Positions 44,476 to 53,970 are shown, numbered from the stretch's first letter. The stretch is 64,000 bases of DNA from Roseivirga sp. E12 (GCF_017592825.1 NZ_JAGFMD010000001.1:558001-622000); one strand, 5' to 3'. The notes: generated by a model from the sequence alone, not told the origin. Numbers and translations: made by a program.

Positions 44476-45300
44476 ATCCTTCCTATCGTCAGGATGACTA
44501 AACGATAGAGATATACGAAAAGCCATTTAGAACTTCATTCCGAAGCACGAGGAATCTTTACTATTAACACTGAAGAGAACTTTCTATATGGATAAGATCC
44601 CTCCTTTGTCGGGATGACTAAGCGATTGAGATATACGAAAAATCATTTTAGGACGTCATTCCGAAGCACGAGGAATCTTTACTATTAACACAAAAACATA
44701 AATTGTGGTTAAGACCCCTCTTATGTCGGGATGACTAGAAGATACAGTTAAGGGGCAAGTCATTTTAGATCGTCATTCTGAGCCTGCCTGGCGGCAGACA
44801 GGTGTAACGAAGAATCTTTACCATTAACACTGAACAGGACTTTCTATATGGCTAAGATCCCTCCTATGTCGGGATGACTAAGCGATTGAGATATACGAAA
44901 AATCATTTTAGGACGTCATTCCGAAGCACGAGGAATCTTTACTATTAACACAAGTGCGTCATAGCGCCAAAGGTCCCTCGGTAAACTCGGGATAAGAAGG
45001 CTTGAGCACAAGTATGTACTCCTCTTTTCACTCTGAGTCTGTCTATCGACAGAAAGGTGAAGCGAAGAACTTCTAAAACTAGATGTAGTCATTTTTGGGA
45101 CGGCTAAGATCCTTCCTATCGTCAGGATGACTAAACGATAGGGATATACGAAAAGCCATTTAGAACGTCATTCCGAGGCACGAGGAATCTTGACCATTCA
45201 TACAAGAACATGTGTATCGATAGAGACCTCTCAGTAAATTCGGGATAAAAAGGCTTGAGCACAAGTATGTACTCAGGATGAAAAGGACAGCGTATATGCC
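44474..45300. repeat. Array of palindromic intergenic repeats
   Basis: Five copies of AAGATCC-type units ending GTC-GGATGAC (44474-44498, 44594-44618, 44711-44735, 44854-44878, 45106-45131) alternate with five copies of GTCATTCCGA...GAGGAATCTT (44534-44558, 44655-44679, 44772-44818 with a 22-bp internal palindrome, 44915-44939, 45167-45191). The two motifs are near-perfect inverted complements, so each adjacent pair can fold into a hairpin. Spacing is close to 120 bp for the first units. A second motif, GGCTTGAGCACAAGTATG, occurs at 44999 and 45252. No gene lies between 44476 and 45360. Confidence 0.85.
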
Positions 45301-45360
45301 GATTTTGTTTATGCTTAGTTCTCTTCTATTGCCGAGATGACAAGAAGGAGTAGGTATAGA

Positions 45361-46014
45361 TCAAATAGATTTTAACTCTTGAATTGTGTCTATCGGGTCT
45401 ACAGACTTAAAGACAAAGCTACCTGCCACAAGAATATCAGCACCTGCCTCCAATAGTTTTGGGGCATTATGGATGTTAACACCACCATCAATCTCTATTT
45501 GAGTATGTGCATTGTTCTCAGCAATGATCTCCTTCAGTTGCCTTACTTTCTTGTAAGTGTTTTCGATGAACTTTTGCCCGCCAAAGCCAGGGTTTACAGA
45601 CATGATACAGACCAGATCGATATCACAAATGGTATCTTCTAACAACTGAACATTCGTATGAGGGTTAATGGCAACCCCTGCCCTACAGTCCATCGACCTG
45701 ATCTCTTGCAACGTTCTGTGTAAATGGTCGCAAGCTTCATAATGCACTGAGATATTGGCCGCACCAGCGTCTCTAAAAGCCTTCAGGTACTTTTCTGGCT
45801 TCTCAATCATTAGATGAACATCCAAAGGCTTCTTTGCATGTTCATTGATCGCATCACATACGGGTAATCCAAAAGATATATTAGGCACAAAAACTCCGTC
45901 CATAATATCTATATGAATCCAGTCTGCCTGACTTTCATTTAGCATTTCAACGTCACGTTGAAGATTAGCGAAATCAGCAGCAAGTATAGATGGGGCAATA
46001 ATTGGGGAATTCAT
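45361..46014 (-). CDS. rpe: Ribulose-phosphate 3-epimerase
   Basis: A TIM-barrel enzyme of about 217 residues that interconverts D-ribulose 5-phosphate and D-xylulose 5-phosphate in the pentose phosphate pathway. Signatures: APSILAADFANL, WIHIDIMDGVFVPN (catalytic Asp and metal His), DVHLMIEKP, MSVNPGFGGQKF (phosphate-binding loop) and EIDGGVN (catalytic Asp). ATG at 46014 (MNSPIIAPS) is preferred over an in-frame TTG six bases upstream. The subtilase gene ends 31 bp upstream on the same strand, so the two may be cotranscribed. Confidence 0.95.
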   Translation of the reverse strand: MNSPIIAPSILAADFANLQRDVEMLNESQADWIHIDIMDGVFVPNISFGLPVCDAINEHAKKPLDVHLMIEKPEKYLKAFRDAGAANISVHYEACDHLHRTLQEIRSMDCRAGVAINPHTNVQLLEDTICDIDLVCIMSVNPGFGGQKFIENTYKKVRQLKEIIAENNAHTQIEIDGGVNIHNAPKLLEAGADILVAGSFVFKSVDPIDTIQELKSI

Positions 46015-46045
46015 GCTCAAATATAATCCAATATTGATTTATGAA

Positions 46046-47662
46046 CTATTGTGCTTTGATGATCTTTTTGGTGACTACACCGGAAGGTGTTACTAACTTT
46101 AGAATCAGTAAGCCACTGGTAACACCGGTAAGATCAATTTGAAACCTATTATAGAACAAGTTTGGTCTAAAGTTGTAGTCTCGTACCACCGAGCCTTCAC
46201 TAGTGAGTAGTTGAGCATTAATAGAGGTACCTACAAGATCTTCCTCAAAGGCTACGGTGAAATAAGGTAAATCCGTTGGGTTTGGATAGGTTATGATACC
46301 GTTCTCTATTGGAATCAAGGCTTCATTAGCAATTCTTGAGGCTCTCATAAATCCGGGGATTCCGTAGCCAAAGAGATTGTTTGGCTCATCGGCCATATTA
46401 CCTGACCGTTTGATTATATCTCTAATCTCACTAGCAGCCATTTCAGGAAATGCTTCTATAAGACCTGCCGCCAAACATGTGACTAAGGGTGCCGAAAAGG
46501 ACGTACCATTTTGAAAACCAATTGCTCCTGAACTTGTCAACAGTCTTGTGCCTACGCCTTGCGCTACAACATCAGGCTTTATCCTTGCATCAGCGCTTGG
46601 CCCGACACTACTAAAGCCAGACAGAGTCCCTCCTGCATCTACTGCACCAACCGTTAAAACATGTTCACTATCGGCAGGGGCAGTGATAATCCTCCATGCA
46701 TCATCGCCAGAATTACCGGAACTTGTCACCAGCACAATACCCTTAGAAGCCGCTATGTTCGAAGCCCTGGTAATAACGGCAGTATTGCCATCCATATCAG
46801 CTACGGAATAATCCATACTGTCATCCTGAAACGAATCATTATAACCTAAAGAGGTATTAATTACGTCTACCCCAGCACTATCCGCCTTTTCTGCCGCAAA
46901 GAGCCAGTTGTATTCTTCAACTCTATATTCACCTGGTGCTTCTGTTACTGCCAAAAAGTACTCAGCGTTCGGTACACCACCTATTATGTCAAAAGTGTTA
47001 GCAGCAATCAAGGACATCACTCTCAAACCATGGTTGAAACTGTTATCGACATCGGGCCGATTCCTCGTAAAATCAAACGTATACGATATCCTATTGCTTA
47101 GAACAGCATGCTGAAAAGCAGGCAATGAGGTGTAGTTTTGAAAGCCATCATCTAGAATAGCAACCATTACGCCATTTCCCATAAAATTAGCTTCGTGCAT
47201 TAAATCAAGTTCGAGCATTTGAAACTGCCTTTCAACAATTCGAGATGGTTCGATTGGGCTGTCAGTAAACTTTGCTCTGCCAAAAGGAATTGGCGTGAGT
47301 ATATCTCCGGGTGCCACATATTCCACGCTCTCAACTATGTCAAGTGATTCGACTTCACCCACTTGACTTGACTGCATTTGAACCAGCACTCCATTCATCC
47401 ATTTGGTAGAGAAGTAAGTTTCGATTCCCAAGCCAGCCACCTGATCAATGTAGGACTGATTGACAGGTAAGTCTTCTTCGCTTACCAGAACATTGTTTTT
47501 TAATCTTCTGGCGAGTGACCTTTGCGATAGAAATGCTTGAGGATTAGTAACTGAATAAGGACTATTGGCTTTGTCTTTAAAAAAGACCATATATCGATCC
47601 TGAGCGAGGCTAGTCGCGGATATAAATAGTAAAAGGAATATGGTGCTAGTTACCCGCGTCAT
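46046..47662 (-). CDS. Secreted S8 subtilisin-like protease with T9SS sorting domain
   Basis: A 538-residue protein: signal peptide to about residue 20, inhibitor-like propeptide (YMVFFKDKANSPYS...), and a peptidase S8 catalytic domain with D171 (VAILDDGF), H211 (FNHGLRVMS), oxyanion N317 (SSGNSG) and S388 (NGTSFSAP). The last 85 residues (TYPNPTDLPYFTV ... GLLILKLVTPSGVVTKKIIKAQ) form a type-A T9SS sorting domain, which implies export across the outer membrane by the Bacteroidetes type IX system and surface attachment or release. It overlaps the upstream lipoprotein gene by 17 bp. Confidence 0.92.
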   Translation of the reverse strand: MTRVTSTIFLLLFISATSLAQDRYMVFFKDKANSPYSVTNPQAFLSQRSLARRLKNNVLVSEEDLPVNQSYIDQVAGLGIETYFSTKWMNGVLVQMQSSQVGEVESLDIVESVEYVAPGDILTPIPFGRAKFTDSPIEPSRIVERQFQMLELDLMHEANFMGNGVMVAILDDGFQNYTSLPAFQHAVLSNRISYTFDFTRNRPDVDNSFNHGLRVMSLIAANTFDIIGGVPNAEYFLAVTEAPGEYRVEEYNWLFAAEKADSAGVDVINTSLGYNDSFQDDSMDYSVADMDGNTAVITRASNIAASKGIVLVTSSGNSGDDAWRIITAPADSEHVLTVGAVDAGGTLSGFSSVGPSADARIKPDVVAQGVGTRLLTSSGAIGFQNGTSFSAPLVTCLAAGLIEAFPEMAASEIRDIIKRSGNMADEPNNLFGYGIPGFMRASRIANEALIPIENGIITYPNPTDLPYFTVAFEEDLVGTSINAQLLTSEGSVVRDYNFRPNLFYNRFQIDLTGVTSGLLILKLVTPSGVVTKKIIKAQ

Positions 47663-48386
47663 CTAAAAAGCCATGGGCCGTGAGTTCTTCTCTGTAATAA
47701 CGTCCCGATTGAACAATTTCTTGTAAAGCACACGGTCCAACTGTACAAAACCTCAATTGTTCATACTCTTTTCTCACCAAACCGATACTATCTGCATAAA
47801 CCTCAGTTCTGAGATCTCTAAATGTTACATCAATACCATCAGGGTTTTGACTTCGCTCATTACTAACCTCAACAACTGTCGCTTTCAGGAAAGTATTAAA
47901 GCCTTGAGTGAATGGCTCATTGAATGTCAGATACTTTTGAACTACAGGCTCACTGCTATTAAAAAGGTTTCTATCCCACCTACGGGTAGTATCAACAGGA
48001 AAGACCATTTTTTGTAAAGGGAGATTGTTTTCTACAGATACAGCCCACTCTCTCTCAACTCTGGCCGACCATACTGAATCAAGCTGCCAAGGCTGACTGC
48101 TATTGTCTCGTGTTAATCTATGAACCAGCCTTGATTCGATGCCATTGACAGTAAACTCATCCCTCACCTCTTCCCTAAGTTGGTACTCAAGGGTATCGCT
48201 AATGTCTACCGCCAGGTATCGGATTTCGTATACATCGTATTCGCGATACTTATTGGGGGCTAGAAAAAAGAAAGACTTTCCTAAGTCCGGATCTAAAGGT
48301 GGCTCGGCATCTTCAACATTCGTATTACCGCATGAAGAGATGATCACGAGTAAGGATAAAAGAAGATATTCAAGTCTAAAGCGCAT
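47646..48386 (-). CDS. Lipoprotein of unknown function, coupled to the subtilase
   Basis: A 246-residue lipoprotein with lipobox IISSC (Cys19). The mature part is beta-rich with recurring Asp/Arg/Trp-containing strands (YEIRYLAVDISDTLEY, RRWDRNLFNSSEPVV). Two cysteines near the C-terminus (CTVGPC) may form a disulphide. The family is not recognised. The 17-bp overlap with the subtilase gene downstream suggests coupled translation and perhaps a chaperone or surface-retention role for the protease. Confidence 0.55.
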   Translation of the reverse strand: MRFRLEYLLLSLLVIISSCGNTNVEDAEPPLDPDLGKSFFFLAPNKYREYDVYEIRYLAVDISDTLEYQLREEVRDEFTVNGIESRLVHRLTRDNSSQPWQLDSVWSARVEREWAVSVENNLPLQKMVFPVDTTRRWDRNLFNSSEPVVQKYLTFNEPFTQGFNTFLKATVVEVSNERSQNPDGIDVTFRDLRTEVYADSIGLVRKEYEQLRFCTVGPCALQEIVQSGRYYREELTAHGFLDDAGN

Positions 48387-48595
48387 TACTGTAAAATTAA
48401 CAGGTTTAGGTGATGTATAGTTAACGTTGTTCCACTAATCTTAGCATGTCGTCAGTCGGCAGTCACGTAATGAATACATGTATTTAATGAAAGACCCTAA
48501 CGGCATGGCAGAGAATCTCTTCTAACACGTTCATATCGCTTGTCAATTATAGATTTTATTGCCTTAATTTGCGTTCGATTAGCGATTTGATCATT

Positions 48596-49171
48596 ATGGC
48601 TCTAAGAACTTTTGTACGTGTAAATGGAATTAACAACCTCAGTGATGCGCGCTATTGCGCTGGTATGGAGGTAAATGAACTTGGTTTTAATATCGAAGCC
48701 GATCACTCCAATTACACTGATGCAGAAAAGTTTAAGGAAATGTCCGACTGGCTTTCCGGTGTTGAGTTTGTAGGAGAAATCACAAATGAATCAACTGATA
48801 TTAAGCAGGCAATTGAAGGCTATGCATTAGATGCCTTGCAAATTGAAAATCTGAGTCAAATTGAATCAGCTCTATCGACTGGTTTGAAAGTAAGTTTTGT
48901 AGCTAAAAGCCTTGATGAAGCGATCGAAGCTTGGACACTTTCAAATGAGAGCCTATCACACATTCTTCTATCGACTGATCAAACCTCAGATTATCAGTTC
49001 CCCGTTTTATTGACTGAAGGGTTTGATATCAACAATCTCGACTCCATACTTAAATCTTCGACTGCAAAAGGGATTGTTCTGGAAGGCGGAAGCGAAATAA
49101 GGCCTGGATACAAGGACTTTGATGAGCTTGCCGACATCCTGGAGTTATTAGAGATTGATGACATGGCCTAG
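48596..49171 (+). CDS. TrpF-like (phosphoribosylanthranilate isomerase fold) protein lacking catalytic residues
   Basis: A 191-residue protein from ATG 48596 (an upstream in-frame TTG at 48569 gives a longer but less likely start). FVRVNGINNLSDARYCAGM matches the N-terminus of TrpF. The C-terminus GIVLEGGSEIRPGYKDFDEL matches the TrpF phosphate-binding end. In TrpF the general base is the Cys of KICGI; here it is Asn10 (VNGI). The general-acid Asp is replaced in the HILLS segment. It is therefore probably a pseudoenzyme or an enzyme with another reaction. No trp genes lie nearby. Confidence 0.65.
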   Translation: MALRTFVRVNGINNLSDARYCAGMEVNELGFNIEADHSNYTDAEKFKEMSDWLSGVEFVGEITNESTDIKQAIEGYALDALQIENLSQIESALSTGLKVSFVAKSLDEAIEAWTLSNESLSHILLSTDQTSDYQFPVLLTEGFDINNLDSILKSSTAKGIVLEGGSEIRPGYKDFDELADILELLEIDDMA

Positions 49172-49260
49172 CTGTTCATTCTTGCCATTCCTATAAAATA
49201 TCCCTCCCACGATACGAAAATCGGTCACTACTGATTACCTTGATTTCATAAACTATTGAT

Positions 49261-49755
49261 ATGAAACGAATTGCTCTTATACTTTTTATCTCTGCATTAT
49301 CCATTAATGTAAATGCTCAAACTGATGTCACCACCTTTATTCTGGTTCGTCATGCCGAAAAATCCAAGGATGATCCCCGTGATCCTAGTTTGTCAGAGGA
49401 AGGAATTAAGAGAGCGAAGGCTTTGAATGAAATCTTGACACAAGCTGACATTGCGGCCCTTTACTCTACCCCGTATAAAAGAACGAAGAGCACAGTACAA
49501 CCGATCGCAGATGCCAAAGGACTTGAGATCACGATTTACGATCCAAGAAGTGCTGATTTCCTTAAAGACATAATGGAAAAATATAAGGGGAAGACAGTGG
49601 TGATTTCAGGTCACTCCAATACCACCCCTCTTGTAGCCAATCTTCTCACAGGTTCGGACCAATTCAAACAGCTGTCGGAAGATGACTACAGCAAGATATA
49701 CATGGTGAGTGTAACCGAACTGGGAAAGGGAACCGCTACTATTCTTACTTACTGA
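49261..49755 (+). CDS. Histidine phosphatase-family protein, exported
   Basis: A 164-residue protein with a signal peptide (cut after ...VNAQ). The phosphoglycerate mutase/SixA-type core is FILVRHAEKS (R30, catalytic H31), LYSTPYKRT (R74) and VISGHSNTTPL (H118). Predicted to be a periplasmic phosphatase; the substrate is unknown. It converges with the flippase-like gene at 49820. An ATTACTG-TTT-CAGTAAT hairpin (49787-49803) lies between them, without a clear T-tract. Confidence 0.85.
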   Translation: MKRIALILFISALSINVNAQTDVTTFILVRHAEKSKDDPRDPSLSEEGIKRAKALNEILTQADIAALYSTPYKRTKSTVQPIADAKGLEITIYDPRSADFLKDIMEKYKGKTVVISGHSNTTPLVANLLTGSDQFKQLSEDDYSKIYMVSVTELGKGTATILTY

Positions 49756-49819
49756 TCTGAGAGCTTGTACTAATGAGTTACTCTGTATTACTGTTTCAGT
49801 AATGCGTTAAGACTATAAG

Positions 49820-50734
49820 TCATTCAGGAGTTTCTGATACTATGGGCGTTGTGGCATCGGGCTTAGGTGCGTGTTTACCTATCTTCAGGTAAAGAACCCC
49901 CAACAGAGAGCTTAACAGCGTGATTAGAAAAAAGAGCGAGGCTAGTGCCACAGCAGCTGTTTCGTTTAAACCAAAGAGTTCGTGTCCTACAGTAAATGTC
50001 AACTCTCTTACACCTAGTCCTCCTGGTAAAGAGAACGGTAATGCTGCCAATACTGAAGACACTAAAAAGAGCGTGAAGTAGTCAATAAAACCACTATCAA
50101 TATGCAATGCTTTCAGAATAAAGAATGCGCAGACAAGCTGCAAAGACTGCACACCAAGGGCCTGCAGATTCGTAATGTGATTGACTTTCTTAAAGGTTTT
50201 GAAGAAAACATTTACCAAGACATAGTATGCAGGGTATGCTAAGACTAATCCTATCCAAAGCAAAAACCCATAACCTTCCATCGCATCTTTAGCCGAGCCC
50301 AGCAGACCTAGGCCAAAAGCCAAGAAGCCCAAAGCAACGACACCGCTGATCCTATCTAAGAGCGTTGCTGCAATTAATCCTTTTAAGGGTGACTTATAAG
50401 TCTTATTAAGCAGATAGACCTTATAGCCATCGCCACCAATACCACCGGGAAGGAATTGATTATAGAGCATTCCTAGATAGTAGAGCTTGAGATTAAAGTT
50501 TTCAGAGAGTTTGAGTCCTAGAGCTCTAAAGAAATAGTTCAGTCTGAAGGCACTGAGCAGCTTAGAAGCATTGAAGGCCATAAAGGCTATGATCAAAGGA
50601 CCAATCTTAGCACCTAAAAGACTGCGCTTCAATTCATCTACATCTATTTCGTTCAGTACAAAGTAGATTGCGATTGCTGCAATTACAACTTGGCTAAAAA
50701 GCTTACCCCAACGTTTAAGCCTTTGCTTGTCCAA
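49820..50734 (-). CDS. Lysylphosphatidylglycerol synthetase TM region-like membrane protein (UPF0104)
   Basis: A 304-residue protein with about eight transmembrane helices and the conserved NQFLPGGIGGDGYKVYLL and LPFSLPGGLGVRELTF motifs of the MprF flippase-like/UPF0104 family. These proteins are thought to act in lipid flipping or polyprenyl-sugar handling. It overlaps the GT2 gene upstream by 20 bp, as often seen where a polyprenyl-phosphate glycosyltransferase is paired with a flippase-like partner. Confidence 0.8.
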   Translation of the reverse strand: MDKQRLKRWGKLFSQVVIAAIAIYFVLNEIDVDELKRSLLGAKIGPLIIAFMAFNASKLLSAFRLNYFFRALGLKLSENFNLKLYYLGMLYNQFLPGGIGGDGYKVYLLNKTYKSPLKGLIAATLLDRISGVVALGFLAFGLGLLGSAKDAMEGYGFLLWIGLVLAYPAYYVLVNVFFKTFKKVNHITNLQALGVQSLQLVCAFFILKALHIDSGFIDYFTLFLVSSVLAALPFSLPGGLGVRELTFTVGHELFGLNETAAVALASLFFLITLLSSLLGVLYLKIGKHAPKPDATTPIVSETPE

Positions 50735-51659
50735 TGTAGGTTTCTTTCAAACGATAGACTGTCTTGTTTTGAGACTCATAATAGGTCCTCATCATGATCT
50801 CAACAATAATTCCCACGGTCACAAATTGTATCCCTGCAAGAATCATAATGCTTCCCAAGAGTAGCAAGGGTCTTCCCCAGATATCGGCACCCGTAGCAAA
50901 CTTATAGATGACAAGATACAGGTCGATCATAAAGCCAATACCAAAAGTGATGATTCCCAAGCCTCCGAAAAGGTGCATTGGTCTTCTTAAATACTTCTGA
51001 AAGAAGATCATCAAAATCAAATCGGCCATCACCTTGAAGGTTCTGTTGATTCCGTACTTTGATTCCCCATGAATCCTTGCATGGTGGTTAACATCCACCT
51101 CTGTCATCTTCGCTCCTTGAAGCTTAGCCAAAACGGGAATAAAACGGTGCAATTCACCATATAAACCCAAATTCTTAGCAATGTCCTGCTTATAGATTCT
51201 TAATGAGCATCCGTAGTCACTCAAGCGGACATCTGTAGTATTTCTGATAATCCAGTTGGCGATTTTACTAGGGAACTTTCGCAAGACGAAGCCATCTTTT
51301 CTGTTCGCCCTTACACCAGCTACTACATCCATTCCAGATTCTTCGAGCTTTTGCATCATCTTTGGAATGTCGGCAGGATCGTTCTGTAAGTCACCATCCA
51401 TCGTGACGATATAGTCACCTTGAGCAGCGTCAATACCGGCAGACATAGCCGTGCTTTGCCCATAATTCTTATTGAATATCAAGAGCTTGGTGCGGTCGTT
51501 GGCAATGGACTTAATGTTTTCCACTGTTTTATCAGTAGATCCATCATCAACTAAAATCAATTCGTAGTCAATTCCTTCGAGGGCCTCGTACTCTTTTTCA
51601 CAGAGTGGAATCACATTATCTTCTTCGTTGTAAACGGTAACAACAACGGATAGCTTCAT
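50715..51659 (-). CDS. GT2 polyprenyl-phosphate sugar transferase (ArnC/DPM1-like)
   Basis: About 314 residues from ATG 51659 (MKLSVVVTVYNEEDN); an in-frame TTG seven codons upstream (51680) is less likely. GT-A motifs: VVVTVYNEEDN, LVDDGSTD, and MDGDLQNDP, which contains the metal-binding Asp. Two C-terminal transmembrane helices (HLFGGLGIITFGIGFMIDLY, LLLLGSIMILAGIQFVTVGI) are typical of ArnC and GtrB. It transfers a sugar from a nucleotide donor to undecaprenyl phosphate. Forms an operon with the UPF0104 gene and is divergent from the GT39 gene, which probably uses its product. Confidence 0.88.
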   Translation of the reverse strand: MKLSVVVTVYNEEDNVIPLCEKEYEALEGIDYELILVDDGSTDKTVENIKSIANDRTKLLIFNKNYGQSTAMSAGIDAAQGDYIVTMDGDLQNDPADIPKMMQKLEESGMDVVAGVRANRKDGFVLRKFPSKIANWIIRNTTDVRLSDYGCSLRIYKQDIAKNLGLYGELHRFIPVLAKLQGAKMTEVDVNHHARIHGESKYGINRTFKVMADLILMIFFQKYLRRPMHLFGGLGIITFGIGFMIDLYLVIYKFATGADIWGRPLLLLGSIMILAGIQFVTVGIIVEIMMRTYYESQNKTVYRLKETYIGQAKA

Positions 51660-51740
51660 AGCAAAAATTTGAAGTTGCAAAGTAAAAGAGTTCTACCTCA
51701 AATACCTAATAAAGCGCATTTCGTGTAGCTTTGCCCTTTC

Positions 51741-53324
51741 ATGAATAAGCATCTCCCCCTTGCTATAATTCTTGCACTCGCATTTGCAGTATCGTTCGCC
51801 AATATTGGAGGGCTCGATGTCTATGCCCTAGACGAAGCAAAAAACGCGGAAGCAGCCAGAGCCATGTTCGAATCGGGAGATTATGTGGTACCCTATTACA
51901 ATGGGGAATTAAGAACCGATAAGCCTTCTCTGCATTACTATTTTATGGCAGCAGGTTATCAACTCTTTGGAGTCAACGCCTTCGGAGCACGATTCTTTTC
52001 TTCGATAATGGGTGTATTGACCATACTAATCACCTTCCTCTTTGTCAGGAAGAACTTTAGCGAAAAGGCGGCCATAAATAGCGCATTGGTGCTGATCGCC
52101 TCCATTCACTTCAACTTACAATTTCATATGTCTGTGCCAGATCCATATCTGGTCTTCTTTACCACATGGGCATTCTTCTCATTTTATGAGGCGTATAAGA
52201 CCAACAGTAAATGGCAGTTGCTTTCTTATTATTTTGCCATTGGCTGTGGACTACTTACAAAAGGCCCTATTGCTTTGGCCCTACCGGGTTTGACCGCTTT
52301 AGCCTTCCTGATTTTTAATCGGGATTTTAAATGGAAGACTATCTGGAGACTTCAGCCTTTCGGAGGAATCATTGTCTCGTTGCTAGTTGCCTTTCCTTGG
52401 TATTGGCAGGTGCACAAAGCTACCAATGGTGCATGGACGGATGATTTCTTTTTCAAGCATAACTTCTCTCGCTATTCAGATGCTATGGAAGGTCATGAGG
52501 GTTTATTCTTATTGACTTTTGCCTTTGTCTTTGCTTTAGGGATGCTGACTTTCCTTCCCTTTGTATTTCAGTCACTGAAGCACACCTTTCAACAAAGAAA
52601 GAATGATGCCTTACTCTATTGTGGCCTCGCTGTGGCCATTATCTTAGTCTTCTTCGCTACGTCTAGCACTAAGCTTCCGAACTATACAGTACCGGCATAT
52701 CCTGTTCTGGCTGTGATTTTAGGAGTTTATGTGAGTCAAATTAAGTCATCATGGTTAGATAAGCTGGGGAACAGAATTGGTCTTATTGCCTATGCTGTAC
52801 TTCTCATTGGCTTTCCTATTGGTATATATTTCGGTCTAAAGGGAGACAAAACGATAGCTCACCTGACTGATTTGAGCTACTACTTTATCGTACTAACTAT
52901 TGCAGGCATTCTCATTCTGTTTTATGCCTTTGGTAAAAAGAATATCGAGGCTGCATTAAGAGTCAATGTTTCCGCTTGGATTGTCGTGATCATACTCTTT
53001 TTCTACTTGATTTTCCCGAAAGTAGATGCCGAAAATCCAGTGAGAAAGCTAGTACCACAAATGGATACCAGTGCCAAAGTCATTTCCTTTAAGCGACTTA
53101 ATGCTGCTTTCGTGTTTGAGCTTGAGAGAGAGATTACGCGATATAATGATTTAGTCGATATCCAGAAGACTATGCTCCAATATGAGAAGGGATACATAAT
53201 ATCCCGTACTGAGTATCGCACAGAACTTGAGCAGATCCCTGGCGTCAAGTATGTGTCTGAGGCACGCGATCTGTTCGAAAACCCTACTTCGCTTCTTATG
53301 ATGTGGGATCGATCAAGGCAATAG
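51741..53324 (+). CDS. GT39/PMT_2-family glycosyltransferase (ArnT-like)
   Basis: A 527-residue inner-membrane protein with about 12 transmembrane helices and the GT-C first-loop motif ALDEAKNAEAARAMF (D31, E32), then GDYVVPYYNGELRTDKPSLH, as in ArnT. The C-terminal soluble domain is about 100 residues. It uses polyprenyl-phosphate sugar donors to glycosylate lipid A or another extracytoplasmic acceptor. A perfect -7-like TAGCTTTG lies at 51726-51733, only 8 bp before the ATG, so the mRNA may be leaderless. Divergent from the GT2 gene. Its stop lies one base from the PAP2 gene (convergent). Confidence 0.88.
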   Translation: MNKHLPLAIILALAFAVSFANIGGLDVYALDEAKNAEAARAMFESGDYVVPYYNGELRTDKPSLHYYFMAAGYQLFGVNAFGARFFSSIMGVLTILITFLFVRKNFSEKAAINSALVLIASIHFNLQFHMSVPDPYLVFFTTWAFFSFYEAYKTNSKWQLLSYYFAIGCGLLTKGPIALALPGLTALAFLIFNRDFKWKTIWRLQPFGGIIVSLLVAFPWYWQVHKATNGAWTDDFFFKHNFSRYSDAMEGHEGLFLLTFAFVFALGMLTFLPFVFQSLKHTFQQRKNDALLYCGLAVAIILVFFATSSTKLPNYTVPAYPVLAVILGVYVSQIKSSWLDKLGNRIGLIAYAVLLIGFPIGIYFGLKGDKTIAHLTDLSYYFIVLTIAGILILFYAFGKKNIEAALRVNVSAWIVVIILFFYLIFPKVDAENPVRKLVPQMDTSAKVISFKRLNAAFVFELEREITRYNDLVDIQKTMLQYEKGYIISRTEYRTELEQIPGVKYVSEARDLFENPTSLLMMWDRSRQ

Positions 53325-53325
53325 C

Positions 53326-53970
53326 TTATCGCTTTAGAAGACCACGTTGTAGCTTCGTCTTTTCTGACTGATTGCGCATCAAGTATACAGAGATCACCAC
53401 CGCTATTACACCGAAAAGACTTCCTACATAGACATCTCTAGCGAAATGCTGGATTAAGTAGATTCGCGATAGCCCCACCAGTACAGCCGTCACAAAGCAT
53501 AGGGTTTTCAATGCTTTGTTCTTTACAAGTAGTATCAAAAAGAAAAACAGTACAAATCCAGAAGCCGTATGACCTGAAGGAAAGCTATCATAACCTCGAA
53601 CCGTCACTCCCTCGACAAAGTTGAGTGTATCAATTTGATCCGCAAAGAATGTCTTAGGACGCGGCTCTCCTGCCGAAAGCCATTGCTTAAATACATGCAC
53701 AAATACGGTCTGTAGAGCTACTGCTATCATGAATGTCAAAAAACGATAGTAGTTAGAAAGCAAAAGGCCAAGACCAAGAACTCCAAGTAAGACTCCGTCA
53801 CCCAAATAGGTCCAGTATTTAAAAAAGGCATCGAAGAAAGGTGTATGGCGCTCATTTAACCAAAGTACGACATCACCATGAGCCGTAAGCACTAGTATGA
53901 CACCAAATACTAAGAAGTAAAGTGCCGTTAGCCAGTTTACTTGTTTTCCAAAAAGTTCTTGATTGCTCAT
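53326..53970 (-). CDS. PAP2-superfamily phosphatase (membrane)
   Basis: A 214-residue protein with five to six transmembrane helices and the three PAP2 motifs KQWLSAGEPRP, DSFPSGHTASG (catalytic His) and SRIYLIQHFARDVYVG. Likely acts on lipid phosphates such as undecaprenyl pyrophosphate or lipid A 1-phosphate. Overlaps trmB by 4 bp as the last gene of the folC-trmB-PAP2 operon. Its stop is one base from the GT39 stop (convergent). Confidence 0.88.
   Translation of the reverse strand: MSNQELFGKQVNWLTALYFLVFGVILVLTAHGDVVLWLNERHTPFFDAFFKYWTYLGDGVLLGVLGLGLLLSNYYRFLTFMIAVALQTVFVHVFKQWLSAGEPRPKTFFADQIDTLNFVEGVTVRGYDSFPSGHTASGFVLFFFLILLVKNKALKTLCFVTAVLVGLSRIYLIQHFARDVYVGSLFGVIAVVISVYLMRNQSEKTKLQRGLLKR

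Noticed and set aside
44474-45191. Repeat array considered as a CRISPR array
   Set aside because: Units vary in sequence, alternate as complementary motifs with spacing near 120 bp instead of about 60-70 bp, spacers are themselves repeated, and no cas genes are present.
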